From contig NZ_JACOMF010000045.1 of assembly GCF_014283215.1 (NCBI RefSeq), forward strand, positions 1 through 33,956: a stretch of DNA of 33,956 bases, read 5' to 3'. Positions 22,322 to 30,406 of the stretch are shown piece after piece (position 1 is the stretch's first letter; the number at the start of each line of letters is the position of its first letter). Source of the DNA: Siccirubricoccus deserti (lineage in GTDB: Bacteria; Pseudomonadota; Alphaproteobacteria; Acetobacterales; Acetobacteraceae). The position numbers and the translations under genes are program-made. The notes under the pieces are model-generated. The model was not told the DNA's origin. It did not search any database and saw only the letters and a list, made by a program, of their open reading frames with translations.

Positions 22322-23901
22322 CCCTCTCCCTCCGTCCCTACCAGCGCGCGGCGATCGAGGCGCTCTACAGCTACTTTGCCGGGAACACCGGCAATCCGCT
22401 CGTCGTCATGCCGACCGGCACGGGCAAGAGCCTGTGTATCGCAGGCTTCGTCCGCGAGGCCATCGCTGCCTACGCCGACACCCGAGTCCTGGTCCTCACC
22501 CATGTGAAGGAATTGATCCAGCAGAACTTCATGGCGCTGCTCCGCGCCTGGCCGGAGGCGCCCGCGGGTATCTACTCGGCCGGGCTGTCGCGGCGGGACA
22601 TCCGCGCCCAGGTGCTGTTCGCCGGGATCCAGTCGATTCACCGACATGCCTACCAGGTACAGCGCTGCGACCTCGTCCTGATCGACGAGGCGCACCTGCT
22701 CGGCCGCGGCGACAGCGGCATGTACCGCTCCTTCCTCAAGCAGCTGGACGAGATCAACGCCGGCCTGCTGAAGGTGGTCGGCTTCACCGCCACGCCCTAT
22801 CGCCTCGACAGCGGGCTGCTGCACGAGGGCAAGGACCGGCTGTTCACCGACATCGCCTATGAGGTGCCGGTGCTGGATATGATCCGGCAGGGCTATCTCT
22901 GCCCGGTGGTGCCGAAACGGACCGAGACGCAACTCGAGGTGGCCGGTGTCGGTACCCGCGGCGGCGAGTTCGTGGCCAAGGAGCTCGAGGCCGCGGTTGA
23001 CCGTGACGAGGTCACCCGGGCGGCGGTAGCGGAGATCGTCCGGCACGGCGAGGGCCGCGGCTCCTGGCTGGTGTTCTGCTCCGGTGTCGCCCATGCCCGC
23101 CACGTCCGGGACGCCATCCGCGAGCACGGCATCTCCTGCGAGACGGTCACCGGCGACACGCCTGCCCCGGAGCGCGACGGCATCCTGGCGGCCTTCAAGG
23201 CGGGGCGGCTGCGCTGCGTCACCAACGCCAATGTGCTCACCACCGGCTTCGACGCGCCGGGAACGGACCTAATCGCGCTGCTTCGACCCACCAAGAGCGT
23301 CGGCCTCTACGTCCAGATGGTCGGGCGCGGCACCCGCCTTGCCGAGGGCAAGGAGGACTGCCTGGTGCTCGACTTCGCCGGCAACACGGCGCGGCACGGG
23401 CCGATCGATACCGTGGACGGCCGCAAGAAGGAGCCGGCCGGCGATGGCGAGGCTCCGATCAAGGTCTGCCCCGGGTGCGAGACCATTAACCACGCCAGTG
23501 CGCGGCGCTGCATCGAGTGTGACCACGAGTTCCCGCCGCCGGCTGTGAAAGTGGCGCCGCAGGCCGCCTCCAACGCCCTGCTGTCGATGCAGATCCAGGC
23601 CACGTGGTGCGATGTCACGGCTGTCCGCTACGCCCGGCACGAGAAGCCCGGTAAGCCAGCATCGCTGCGCGTCATCTACGAATGTGGCCTAACGCAGCAC
23701 AGTGAGTGGGTCTGCTTCGAACATACTGGCTTTCCGCGCGAGAAAGCCGTGGGCTGGTGGCGCCGCCGCGCGCCGCACCTGCCTGCACCGTCAACTGTCG
23801 ACGAGGCCCTGCAGCACCGCGAAATGCTGCGCCAGCCCAGCGCCATTCAGGTGCGGCCTGCCGGCCAGTACACCGAGATCGCCGCCACGAGGTTCGCGTG
23901 A
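22318..23901 (+). CDS. DEAD/DEAH-type SF2 DNA helicase
   Basis: The 527-residue protein opens with LRPYQRAAIEALYSYFAG (Q-motif region), then Walker A MPTGTGKSL (31-39), DEAH (123-126) and GFTATPYR. The second RecA domain has VTGDTPAPERDGILAAFKAG, TTGFDAPGTDLIALLRPTKS and QMVGRGTR. A CPGCETINHASARRCIEC zinc-ribbon-like segment and a C-terminal domain of about 130 residues follow. It is probably the phage replicative or recombination helicase. ATGA overlap with the nuclease gene indicates coupling. Confidence 0.92.
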   Translation: MTLSLRPYQRAAIEALYSYFAGNTGNPLVVMPTGTGKSLCIAGFVREAIAAYADTRVLVLTHVKELIQQNFMALLRAWPEAPAGIYSAGLSRRDIRAQVLFAGIQSIHRHAYQVQRCDLVLIDEAHLLGRGDSGMYRSFLKQLDEINAGLLKVVGFTATPYRLDSGLLHEGKDRLFTDIAYEVPVLDMIRQGYLCPVVPKRTETQLEVAGVGTRGGEFVAKELEAAVDRDEVTRAAVAEIVRHGEGRGSWLVFCSGVAHARHVRDAIREHGISCETVTGDTPAPERDGILAAFKAGRLRCVTNANVLTTGFDAPGTDLIALLRPTKSVGLYVQMVGRGTRLAEGKEDCLVLDFAGNTARHGPIDTVDGRKKEPAGDGEAPIKVCPGCETINHASARRCIECDHEFPPPAVKVAPQAASNALLSMQIQATWCDVTAVRYARHEKPGKPASLRVIYECGLTQHSEWVCFEHTGFPREKAVGWWRRRAPHLPAPSTVDEALQHREMLRQPSAIQVRPAGQYTEIAATRFA

Positions 23902-23902
23902 G

Positions 23903-24034
23903 ATGCCGAACCTGCCGACGCCCCGCCTGGCATTGGAACTGGTGGCATCCGTCCCGAACGCTGCGGGTGCACTGGACCGTGCCGAGCTGCTCGCCCTGCT
24001 GCCTCAGCCTCTGGAGGGAACGCCGCGTGGTTGA
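23903..24034 (+). CDS. Very small hypothetical protein
   Basis: The frame encodes 43 residues (MPNLPTPRLALELVASVPNA, then GALDRAELLALLPQPLEG) from ATG at 23903, one base after the helicase stop. The amphipathic pattern and good codon use suggest a real gene, but no homologue is recognised. It overlaps the next start by eight bases. Confidence 0.45.
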   Translation: MPNLPTPRLALELVASVPNAAGALDRAELLALLPQPLEGTPRG

Positions 24035-24248
24035 TCCCAATGAACAGGAAGTCGCCGCAATGCGCACGGCCGGTGACATTGCCGGCCAGTACATTGAGGC
24101 GGTCGGCCGCACCGACATGGCGACCTGGTCGCCTGAAGACTGGCGCGGTTTCATCGAGGCGGTCTGCGGCGCCTATGTCGACGCCCTGGTGGAGCAGCAG
24201 ATCGCCATCAATACAGCGCTCTCGAAGGTCCAGGGGGTGCCGGCATGA
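24027..24248 (+). CDS. Small hypothetical phage protein
   Basis: The start is GTG at 24027 with GGAGGG about 8 bp upstream, a good ribosome site. The 73 residues (VDPNEQEVAAMRTAGDIAGQ, then WSPEDWRGFIEAVCGAYVDA) form a likely all-helical protein. Proteins of this size and pattern occur before primase genes in related prophages. Function unknown. The TGA overlaps the following ATG. Confidence 0.6.
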   Translation: MVDPNEQEVAAMRTAGDIAGQYIEAVGRTDMATWSPEDWRGFIEAVCGAYVDALVEQQIAINTALSKVQGVPA

Positions 24249-24445
24249 ACCTCGCTGCCTGGGTCTTGGTACTGATGCTGAATGGGCATCTCGCCACTGC
24301 CACCTTCAGCACCATTGATGCCTGCGTTGGCGCCGGGATGCAGTTGATGGAACGTGAGCCTCCCCTACGCGCCTGGTGCGTAAGCACGCAGAGCGGCGAG
24401 CTTCGCTGGCCCAAGCCTTCCAGCATGGCAGGCACCAGGCGGTGA
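24245..24445 (+). CDS. Small protein with a hydrophobic N-terminus
   Basis: The 66-residue protein begins MNLAAWVLVLMLNGHLATAT, a signal-peptide- or anchor-like stretch, followed by a Cys-containing domain (DACVGAGMQLM, LRAWCVSTQSGELRW). It overlaps genes on both sides (ATGA, GTGA). Its two cysteines could form a disulfide if exported. Family unknown. Confidence 0.5.
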   Translation: MNLAAWVLVLMLNGHLATATFSTIDACVGAGMQLMEREPPLRAWCVSTQSGELRWPKPSSMAGTRR

Positions 24446-26760
24446 CCAGCACTTCCTTCATGGCGGATTATGGCGAGCGGCTGGTCGACAACGGCTATCC
24501 TGTCATTCCCATCATGCCGGGCAGCAAGGTGCCGGGGCGCTTCGGCGGTGGGGAATGGTCGCCCTATCCGGACTGGACCCGGCACTGCGACCGGCCGACC
24601 AAGCCCTTTGAGATCGACATCTGGCGGCGCTGGCCAGGCTGTGGTGTCGGCATCGCCACCGGCGCAGTGGTCGGCATTGATCTCGACATCCTGGACGGGG
24701 CGCTGGCCATCCAGCTTGGGGAGCTGGCGACCACCCTGCTGGGCGACACTCCCTGCCTGCGGATCGGCCGCGCCCCGAAGCGCCTGCTGGTCTATCGCGC
24801 TGCAGGACCCTTCGCCGGCCGCAAGCGCCATCCGCTCGAGCTCCTGGCCCGCGGTCAGCAGTTCGTCGCCTACGCCGTGCATCCCGACACTGGCCAGCCC
24901 TATGACTGGCCGGAGGAGAGCCTGCTCGACGTCCCCCTGGCCAAGCTGCCGGCGGTGGACGAGGCCGCCTGCCTGGCCTTCCTCGAGGCGGCTTGGCGGG
25001 TGCTGCCGGACGAGGTCCGGGTGACCTCCATCCTGGCCAGCGCGCCCAGCAGCACCTGGCGCGGCCCAAGCGATCCCAAGGGCACGCGGGAGGCGCTCGC
25101 TGCGTCGCTGGCCTACTTGCCGAACGACGACCTGCCCGGCAACGAGTGGATCACCGTCGGCGCGGCGATCAAGGCGGCACTCGGCGAGGAAGGACGCGAT
25201 CTCTGGCTCGAGTGGTCCCGGCAGTCCCGGAAGTCGGGCCAGTCCGGCCGCACCGACACGCCGGAGCGACGCTGGGCCTCGCTGCGGCCGCATAGCGTCG
25301 GCGCGGGCAGCATCTACTGGCTGGCCGAGCAGCGGGGCTGGGTGCCAGATCCGATGCTGACCCTGAACGGTACCGTGGCCGAACAAGCGGCGCGGCCGCA
25401 CCCCGCTGCTGGCTTGCTCGCCAAGGCGGCCGCCGCGCCGCTCCCGGCGCCGCCCCAGCCCAGGCCGTACCGCGTGCCGCCGGAGGTGTTGGAGGTGGAC
25501 GGGGCGTTGCGGCTGTTCTTGGACTATGCCATCCGCAGCGCGGTCAGCCCGCAGCCCTTCCTGGCCTTGGGCGCGGCCATCTGCCTGGTCGGCGCCGTCG
25601 CCGGGCGGCGCTACCGCACCCCCACTGACCTGCGCAGCAACGTCTACGCCATCGGCATCGCCGACAGCGGCGGTGGCAAGGATCATGCCCGCCGCTGCGT
25701 GAAGCGGGCGCTCTACGCCACTGGCCTGGACCGATACCTGGGTGGCGAGGACCTCGCCTCCTCGGCCGGGCTGCTCACCTCCCTGCAGCGGCACCCCGCG
25801 CGCCTGTTCCAGGTGGACGAGTTCGGCCAGTTCCTGAAGCTGGTCCTCGCCCCCCGGGCCCCGGCGCACAAGGCGGCCATCTGGGCGGAGCTGACCAAGC
25901 TCTACACCTCGGCGGCAGAGCCTTACATCGGCGCCGAATACGCCGACCAGAAGGCGCGGCCGCGGGTCACCATCGAGCAGCCCTGCGCCTGCCTCTGGGG
26001 CGTCACCGTCCCCGGTCCCTTCTGGTCTGCGCTGGAGGGCGGCGCGCTGGCGGATGGCTCGATGGCGCGCTTCCTGGTCTTCCTCACCGAGGAGGACTAC
26101 CCGGAGCGCAACGAGGCCCCGGCGGCCATGGATCCACCGCCAGACCTGGTCGCCGCCCTGCAGGGGATCGCCCGCGGGGTGCCGGGCCACAGCCATGGTG
26201 GGAACCTGGCCGACGCAATGGAGTCCTCGGCACCGATCCACGCCTACACCGTGCCGCTCACCGCCGAGGCTGAGGCCGCCATGGTCCGCGTGCGGCGGGA
26301 GGCGACCGAGCTCCTGCGAGCGCATCGCGGCACCTACGCCACGGCGCTGTTCGGTCGCTACGCCGAGAACGCCGCCAAGCTGGCCATGCTGGCCGCGGTC
26401 AGCCGCGACCCTGCCAGGCCGGTGACAGAAGCCCGCGACGTCACCTGGGCATCCCGCCTGGTTGAGCACTGCATCGCCACGCTGCTGCGGGAGGCGGAGC
26501 GGCGGGTCTCCGACAATGACACGGAGGCTAAGCACAAGCGGCTGCTGGAGATCATCCGCGACGGCGGGCGCCAGTCGCGCAGCGACGTCACGCGGCGCTC
26601 GCAATTCCTGTCGCGCCGCGAGCGCGAGGAGATCCTCGCCTCGCTGGTCGAGGCGGGGCTGGTCGTCGCTGAGCAGGAGCCCGGCACGACCAAGCCGACC
26701 ACCTTCTACACCGCGGTGACGCCGAGCCGGCCGCCGCTCTTCACCAGGGGCACGCGATGA
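24442..26760 (+). CDS. Bifunctional DNA primase/polymerase with helicase-like domain
   Basis: This 772-residue replication protein starts at GTG 24442 (an ATG at 24460 is the alternative). The N-terminal Prim-Pol domain shows PVIPIMPGSKVPGRFGGGEW, CGVGIATGAVVGIDLDILDG with the catalytic D-x-D near 80, and LRIGRAPKRLLVYR. A middle segment resembles the PriCT-type region. The second half has VYAIGIADSGGGKDHARR (about 402-418, a P-loop variant) and RLFQVDEFGQFLK, a Walker B-like motif of DUF3987-type helicase domains. The C-terminus contains a winged-helix-like piece (SDVTRRSQFLSRREREEILA). It likely primes and unwinds phage DNA. Confidence 0.9.
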   Translation: MTSTSFMADYGERLVDNGYPVIPIMPGSKVPGRFGGGEWSPYPDWTRHCDRPTKPFEIDIWRRWPGCGVGIATGAVVGIDLDILDGALAIQLGELATTLLGDTPCLRIGRAPKRLLVYRAAGPFAGRKRHPLELLARGQQFVAYAVHPDTGQPYDWPEESLLDVPLAKLPAVDEAACLAFLEAAWRVLPDEVRVTSILASAPSSTWRGPSDPKGTREALAASLAYLPNDDLPGNEWITVGAAIKAALGEEGRDLWLEWSRQSRKSGQSGRTDTPERRWASLRPHSVGAGSIYWLAEQRGWVPDPMLTLNGTVAEQAARPHPAAGLLAKAAAAPLPAPPQPRPYRVPPEVLEVDGALRLFLDYAIRSAVSPQPFLALGAAICLVGAVAGRRYRTPTDLRSNVYAIGIADSGGGKDHARRCVKRALYATGLDRYLGGEDLASSAGLLTSLQRHPARLFQVDEFGQFLKLVLAPRAPAHKAAIWAELTKLYTSAAEPYIGAEYADQKARPRVTIEQPCACLWGVTVPGPFWSALEGGALADGSMARFLVFLTEEDYPERNEAPAAMDPPPDLVAALQGIARGVPGHSHGGNLADAMESSAPIHAYTVPLTAEAEAAMVRVRREATELLRAHRGTYATALFGRYAENAAKLAMLAAVSRDPARPVTEARDVTWASRLVEHCIATLLREAERRVSDNDTEAKHKRLLEIIRDGGRQSRSDVTRRSQFLSRREREEILASLVEAGLVVAEQEPGTTKPTTFYTAVTPSRPPLFTRGTR

Positions 26761-26993
26761 AGAATCTCGTCAGCATGAGGCATCTCTGGGCCGGAACCCC
26801 AGACGGACGGCCGGCTCGCGGCGGATCTTCAATAGCTCAATTTTTCACGCGCGCACGCGAATACACATACGCTCGCCCGGACAGGGGAGGAGAGAGACCT
26901 ATTGAATTATCATTATTATTGAATCTTCTCCCCTCCTCAGGGGACGCCCGCACGTGCGCGCACGCGCGCGAGACGACGGTGGGCGGCGCATGA
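26757..26993 (+). CDS. Small hypothetical protein over an AT-rich hairpin
   Basis: The 78-codon frame starts at ATGA overlapping the primase stop and ends overlapping the next ATG. Its sequence includes MKNLVSMRHLWAGTPDGRPA and, over the AT-rich section, PIELSLLLNLLPSSGDARTC. The middle is built on a structured, atypical DNA segment, so the region may matter as DNA or RNA more than as protein. Exact coupling at both ends is the best argument for translation. Confidence 0.4.
   Translation: MKNLVSMRHLWAGTPDGRPARGGSSIAQFFTRAREYTYARPDRGGERPIELSLLLNLLPSSGDARTCAHARETTVGGA
26883..26937. other. AT-rich island inside an imperfect hairpin, possible origin element
   Basis: A G/A-rich arm (26883-26894) and a C/T-rich arm (26926-26937) can pair over 12 positions with nine Watson-Crick pairs, two G-T pairs and one mismatch. 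The loop is almost pure A/T and holds ATTGAAT twice (26901-26907 and 26918-26924, 17 bp apart). Alternating CG-rich stretches flank it. Lying just after the primase gene, it is a reasonable candidate for an origin or an mRNA structure. Confidence 0.4.
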
Positions 26994-27220
26994 CGCTGTC
27001 TGGCGCCCCTCGTCCCCCGCGATCCAGCCTCGATCGCGGCACGCGCAGCCCGACCAGCGACGCTGAGCTCAGCGCCATGCGTGCGGCCGCCTGGCACCGG
27101 CATGGCGTCGCGGCACTCGCCATCCACGACATTGCCGACCCTTGGCTGCGCCAGGCGGTCATTAACGAAGCCACGCGGCGCTGGGGCCCGCGCAACGGGG
27201 AAGAGGACAATGGCCGGTAA
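26990..27220 (+). CDS. Small hypothetical phage protein
   Basis: The 76-residue protein starts at ATG 26990 (ATGA overlap). It has an Arg/Pro-rich head and a helical end (AAAWHRHGVAALAIHDIADP, then WLRQAVINEATRRWGPRNGE). No function is recognised. The stop overlaps the following gene by 11 bp, a strong sign of coupled translation. Confidence 0.6.
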   Translation: MTLSGAPRPPRSSLDRGTRSPTSDAELSAMRAAAWHRHGVAALAIHDIADPWLRQAVINEATRRWGPRNGEEDNGR

Positions 27221-27764
27221 GCGCAGGGCAAAGCGGATCACGCAGAGCGCCGAGGATCTGTCCAAGCCCTCGAAGTGGCGGCTGCAGCACGGCGGCTTCT
27301 CCGAGCCGATCCGCGAGGCCGACCCGGAGACGGGCAGTCCGGTGCAGCACCGCCGGGCAGTGGACACGATCGGCCTGATGCTGACGAACGGCACCATCAC
27401 TGCCGAGATGCACGACGCCGCCGTGCTGTTCCGGACCAGGTTCCGGGCGGCCGCCCTCGACGCCCTGCAGCCGATGCCGTGGGACCGTGTGCCTGGTGGG
27501 GTCGGCGACGGCATGACGGAGCGGCAGGCAATGGCGCGCCGGCATGTTGCAGAGGCGATGGACGTCCTTGGTGGCTTCGGGAGTGCGGCCGGCTCAACGG
27601 TCTGGCACGTGGTCGGGCTGGAGCGCTCCGTACGGGAATGGGCCCAGCGCCAGGGCTGGGGCGGCCGTCCGGTGGGGGCACCGCAGGCGCAGGGCATGCT
27701 GGTCGCGGCGCTCTGCGTGCTCGCTTCTCACTACGGCCTCACCCCGGGCAGGCGGGCAGCATAG
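27210..27764 (+). CDS. DUF6456-like helical protein
   Basis: The 184-residue protein has a basic start (MAGKRRAKRITQ) and then RRAVDTIGLMLTNGTITAEM, HDAAVLFRTRFRAAALDALQ and LERSVREWAQRQGWGGRPVG. This recalls the DUF6456 regulator-like domain found in alphaproteobacterial chromosomes and prophages. A role in late regulation or replication is possible. It is the last gene of the continuous overlapping early block; a 93-bp gap follows. Confidence 0.6.
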   Translation: MAGKRRAKRITQSAEDLSKPSKWRLQHGGFSEPIREADPETGSPVQHRRAVDTIGLMLTNGTITAEMHDAAVLFRTRFRAAALDALQPMPWDRVPGGVGDGMTERQAMARRHVAEAMDVLGGFGSAAGSTVWHVVGLERSVREWAQRQGWGGRPVGAPQAQGMLVAALCVLASHYGLTPGRRAA

Positions 27765-27857
27765 CCCGGTGAGGGCAGCCTGAGGTCGGGCGGGCCGACT
27801 GGCGGAACAAGGCAAGAACATGCTATACGACCCGCAAATCCCAGGAGCTACCAGCCC

Positions 27858-28196
27858 ATGGCTGCACGGAAACCCCGGGCGGCGCGTCCTGTCGACGCCG
27901 CCCTCAATCGCTTGCTGGCGCTCGCCGGCCGCGGCGTATCACCGAACCGCATGGCCCGCGAGGTGGATGCCATCGTCGCGGAGTGGCGGCAGGGTGTGGC
28001 GGGCGAGGACGGGGCCGACATCAAGGATCAGTTGGACGAACTCCGCGAGCAGCTCGTGGCCGGCGTCGCGGCGGCCGAGGAGGCCGTGTCCGACGTGGAC
28101 GCAAGCGATGCGGGTGCGGTGAAGCAGGCGGGGCACCTGCTGGCGTCCCTCGTTGCGACGCGGGACGCTGCGCAGGATGCGCTGGCCGTGGCCTGA
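27858..28196 (+). CDS. Small coiled-coil protein
   Basis: The 112-residue protein starts at ATG 27858 behind AGGAG. A basic head (ARKPRAARPVDAALNRLLAL) is followed by a charged helical body (DQLDELREQLVAGVAAAEEA) likely to form a coiled coil. The upstream 93 bp contain TATACG at about 27823-27828, a weak -10 candidate. Family unknown. Confidence 0.6.
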   Translation: MAARKPRAARPVDAALNRLLALAGRGVSPNRMAREVDAIVAEWRQGVAGEDGADIKDQLDELREQLVAGVAAAEEAVSDVDASDAGAVKQAGHLLASLVATRDAAQDALAVA

Positions 28197-28267
28197 GCGG
28201 CGTCACCGATTCGGCTGACAGCGATGCTGGTCTCGGCTAAGGGCAGGGCGTCACGAGGAGCCGGTAT

Positions 28268-28579
28268 ATGTCGAAGAAGTTTCTAACTGACGTCATCGCT
28301 CAGTCCGCTGAAATGCCTGCGGCCGCCGCCGGTCGGGTGGCTGCAGACATCATTGCTGCGATCAAGGCTGAGATCATCGAGACCGGGCGCTTCACCATTC
28401 CCGACTTCGGCGCGTTCAGTGTGCGTGAGACGCCGAAACGCACCGCGCTCAACCCCCGCACAGGCGAGCAGGTGCCGGTCAAAGCGGGCGCGACAGTCAA
28501 GTTCAAGGCCAGCCCTGCCCTCAAGGAGGCGGCCTTCGCTGGTTTGAAGAAGGCCAAGCGCAAGGCTGCGAAGGGCTGA
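28268..28579 (+). CDS. HU-family DNA-binding protein
   Basis: The 103-residue histone-like protein bends DNA and helps compaction or recombination. It shows the HU pattern: helical start (SKKFLTDVIAQSAEMPAAAA), FTIPDFGAFSVRETPKRTAL with the beta arm, NPRTGEQVPVKAGATVKFKA and a Lys-rich tail (KKAKRKAAKG) beyond the usual 90 residues. Start at ATG 28268, with GGAG about 8 bp upstream. HU genes in prophages often support genome maintenance. Confidence 0.9.
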   Translation: MSKKFLTDVIAQSAEMPAAAAGRVAADIIAAIKAEIIETGRFTIPDFGAFSVRETPKRTALNPRTGEQVPVKAGATVKFKASPALKEAAFAGLKKAKRKAAKG

Positions 28580-28936
28580 CTACGAGTCCTGCGTGGGTGA
28601 TGGTCTCGTTGGCCGCGCTCACGCTATCCGGTGCGCTGTTACAATTCACCCCGTGGCGCCCCAGAATCCGCATCCGGTAGAGTGTCGATAGTCGCTGAAC
28701 CCGCGACCGCGCCGCGGCTGACTAGCCACAGCGTCACCTGATCGAGACAGTGGCTCTCGAGCCGCAGGGTCCTTCCTGCGCCCGCCGTATGCGGGGGGCG
28801 GAAGCGCGCAACATCGCTAGCGCCAGGCCATAAATCAGGGTTGCGGTTTGCAGCCTTCCCCCGCGGCTTCAAATCGTTAGCTGCAAACCGACGCCGGGCC
28901 GCTGCCCTGCAAACCTCCTGCAAACCGGATGGTGTA
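28580..28936. other. Leader region with no gene, upstream of the methyltransferases
   Basis: No convincing gene was found in this 357-bp gap. Its right half holds the TGCAAAC motif cluster (28846-28925) and probably the promoter of the methyltransferase pair. A weak hairpin follows the HU stop (GCGTGGGT near 28600 with GCTCACGC near 28625), but without a U-run, so a terminator is not claimed. Confidence 0.5.
28846..28925 (+). promoter_or_regulatory. Cluster of TGCAAAC motifs before the methyltransferase start
   Basis: TGCAAAC occurs at 28882-28888, 28908-28914 and 28919-28925, and in inverted form at 28846-28852 (GTTTGCA). The last copy ends 11 bp before the ATG at 28937. TGCAAACCG is shared by the 28882 and 28919 copies. 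Such a cluster is typical of an operator or autoregulatory site; the binding protein is unknown. Confidence 0.5.
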
Positions 28937-30406
28937 ATGACGCTCCCCTGGATGGCGGCGAAGATCCTGCTGCGTCCGGTGGCGGAGCTGCGCCCGCATG
29001 CCGGCAACGCGCGCGTGCACAGCGCCGCGCAGCTGGAGCAGATCAAGGCCAGCATGCTGGCCTTCGGCTTCACCAACCCGCTGCTGGTGGACGAGGACTG
29101 CGTGCTGATCGCCGGCCACGGCCGGCTCGAGGCCGCGACGGCGCTTGGCATCGCCAAGGTGCCGGTGATCGTGCTGCGTCACCTATCCTCGGCGCAGAAG
29201 GAGGCGCTGCGCCTCGCCGACAACCGCATCGCGGAGAATGCCCCCTGGGACCAGGCGCTGCTGCGTGATGCGCTGGCCGCGGTGCAGGCGGTGCCGGACA
29301 TCGACCTCGGCGCGCTCGGCTTCTCGGCGGATGAGCTCGCGGACATCCTCGCGGCGGCTGGAGATGCCGTGTCCGACGGCGACGCGCCCGAGGCTCTGTC
29401 CGCGGATCCGGTCGAGGGCGGCGGCGCGACTGGCGCGGCAGGCATCGAGGATGCGCCGGCGGAGGATCCCGCCGATGCCGAGCCGGAGCCGCCGCGCCAG
29501 GCCGTCACGCGCCCGGGCGACCTCTGGCAGCTGGGCGACCATCGCCTGCTCTGCGGCGACAGTACCGACGCCGCCAGCGTGGCGCGCGTGATGGGCGAGG
29601 ACCGCGCCACGCTGCTGTTCACGTCACCGCCCTACGGCAACCAGCGCGACTACACCACCGGCGGCGTCACGGATTGGGATGCGCTAATGCAGGGTGTGTT
29701 CCAGCATCTCGACGCGGCGATGCGGCCCGATGGACAGGTGCTGGTGAACCTCGGGCTGATCCACCGCGAGAACGAGTGGCAGCCCTATTGGGCGGCCTGG
29801 CTCGACTGGATGCGCGGCCATGGCTGGCGCCGGTTTGGCCTCTACACCTGGGACCAGGGGCCCGGCCTGCCCGGCGACTGGAACGGCCGCCTCGCGCCGG
29901 CCTTCGAGTTCGTCTTCCACTTCAACCGCCAGGCCCGGCAGGCGAACAAGATCGTGCCCTGCAAGTGGGCCGGCACGCCGAACAAGGGCAGCGGGCTGCG
30001 CGCCGCTGACGGGACCATCTCGGAGTACCAGCATGCCGGGCTGCCGGTGCAGGATTTCCGGATCCCGGACAACGTGCTGCGCCTCACGCGCCACAAGGGC
30101 CGCGGGATCGAGACCGAGCACCCCGCGGTGTTCCCGGTGATACTGCCGGAGTTCCTCATGCGCGCCTACACGGAGGAGGGCGAGGTGGTGTTCGAGCCAT
30201 TCGGCGGCTCTGGCACTACCATCCTGGCCGGCCAACGGTCTGGCCGCCGCGTGCGGGCCATCGAACTGGCGCCCGCCTATGTCGACCTGGCCATCGCCCG
30301 CTGGCGCATGCTGCACCCCGACCTGCCGGTGACGCTGGCGGACGATGGCCGCGACTACGACGCGGTCGCCGCGGCGAGGCAGGAGGTCACCGCCGATGCA
30401 GCCTGA
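28937..30406 (+). CDS. ParB-domain DNA methyltransferase 1 (TSPPY type)
   Basis: The 489-residue protein has an N-terminal ParB/Srx-like domain (LLRPVAELRPHAGNARVHSA, VDEDCVLIAGHGRLEAATAL, LADNRIAENAPWD), an acidic Pro/Ala linker, and a beta-class methyltransferase domain. Motif IV is TSPPYGNQRDY (229-239), and motif I, EPFGGSGTT, is near 420. SPPY is commoner in N4-cytosine enzymes, although N6-adenine is possible. The role is probably to protect phage DNA from host restriction; no cognate restriction enzyme is nearby. It overlaps the second methyltransferase gene by 11 bp. The start at 28937 lies just after the TGCAAAC cluster. Confidence 0.9.
   Translation: MTLPWMAAKILLRPVAELRPHAGNARVHSAAQLEQIKASMLAFGFTNPLLVDEDCVLIAGHGRLEAATALGIAKVPVIVLRHLSSAQKEALRLADNRIAENAPWDQALLRDALAAVQAVPDIDLGALGFSADELADILAAAGDAVSDGDAPEALSADPVEGGGATGAAGIEDAPAEDPADAEPEPPRQAVTRPGDLWQLGDHRLLCGDSTDAASVARVMGEDRATLLFTSPPYGNQRDYTTGGVTDWDALMQGVFQHLDAAMRPDGQVLVNLGLIHRENEWQPYWAAWLDWMRGHGWRRFGLYTWDQGPGLPGDWNGRLAPAFEFVFHFNRQARQANKIVPCKWAGTPNKGSGLRAADGTISEYQHAGLPVQDFRIPDNVLRLTRHKGRGIETEHPAVFPVILPEFLMRAYTEEGEVVFEPFGGSGTTILAGQRSGRRVRAIELAPAYVDLAIARWRMLHPDLPVTLADDGRDYDAVAAARQEVTADAA

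Noticed and set aside
24208-26604. 798-codon minus strand frame opposite the primase-polymerase
   Set aside because: The + strand reading has Prim-Pol and P-loop motifs, while the opposite frame has none.
28595-28630. Terminator after the HU gene
   Set aside because: The stem needs two G-T pairs and a long loop, and no T-run follows.
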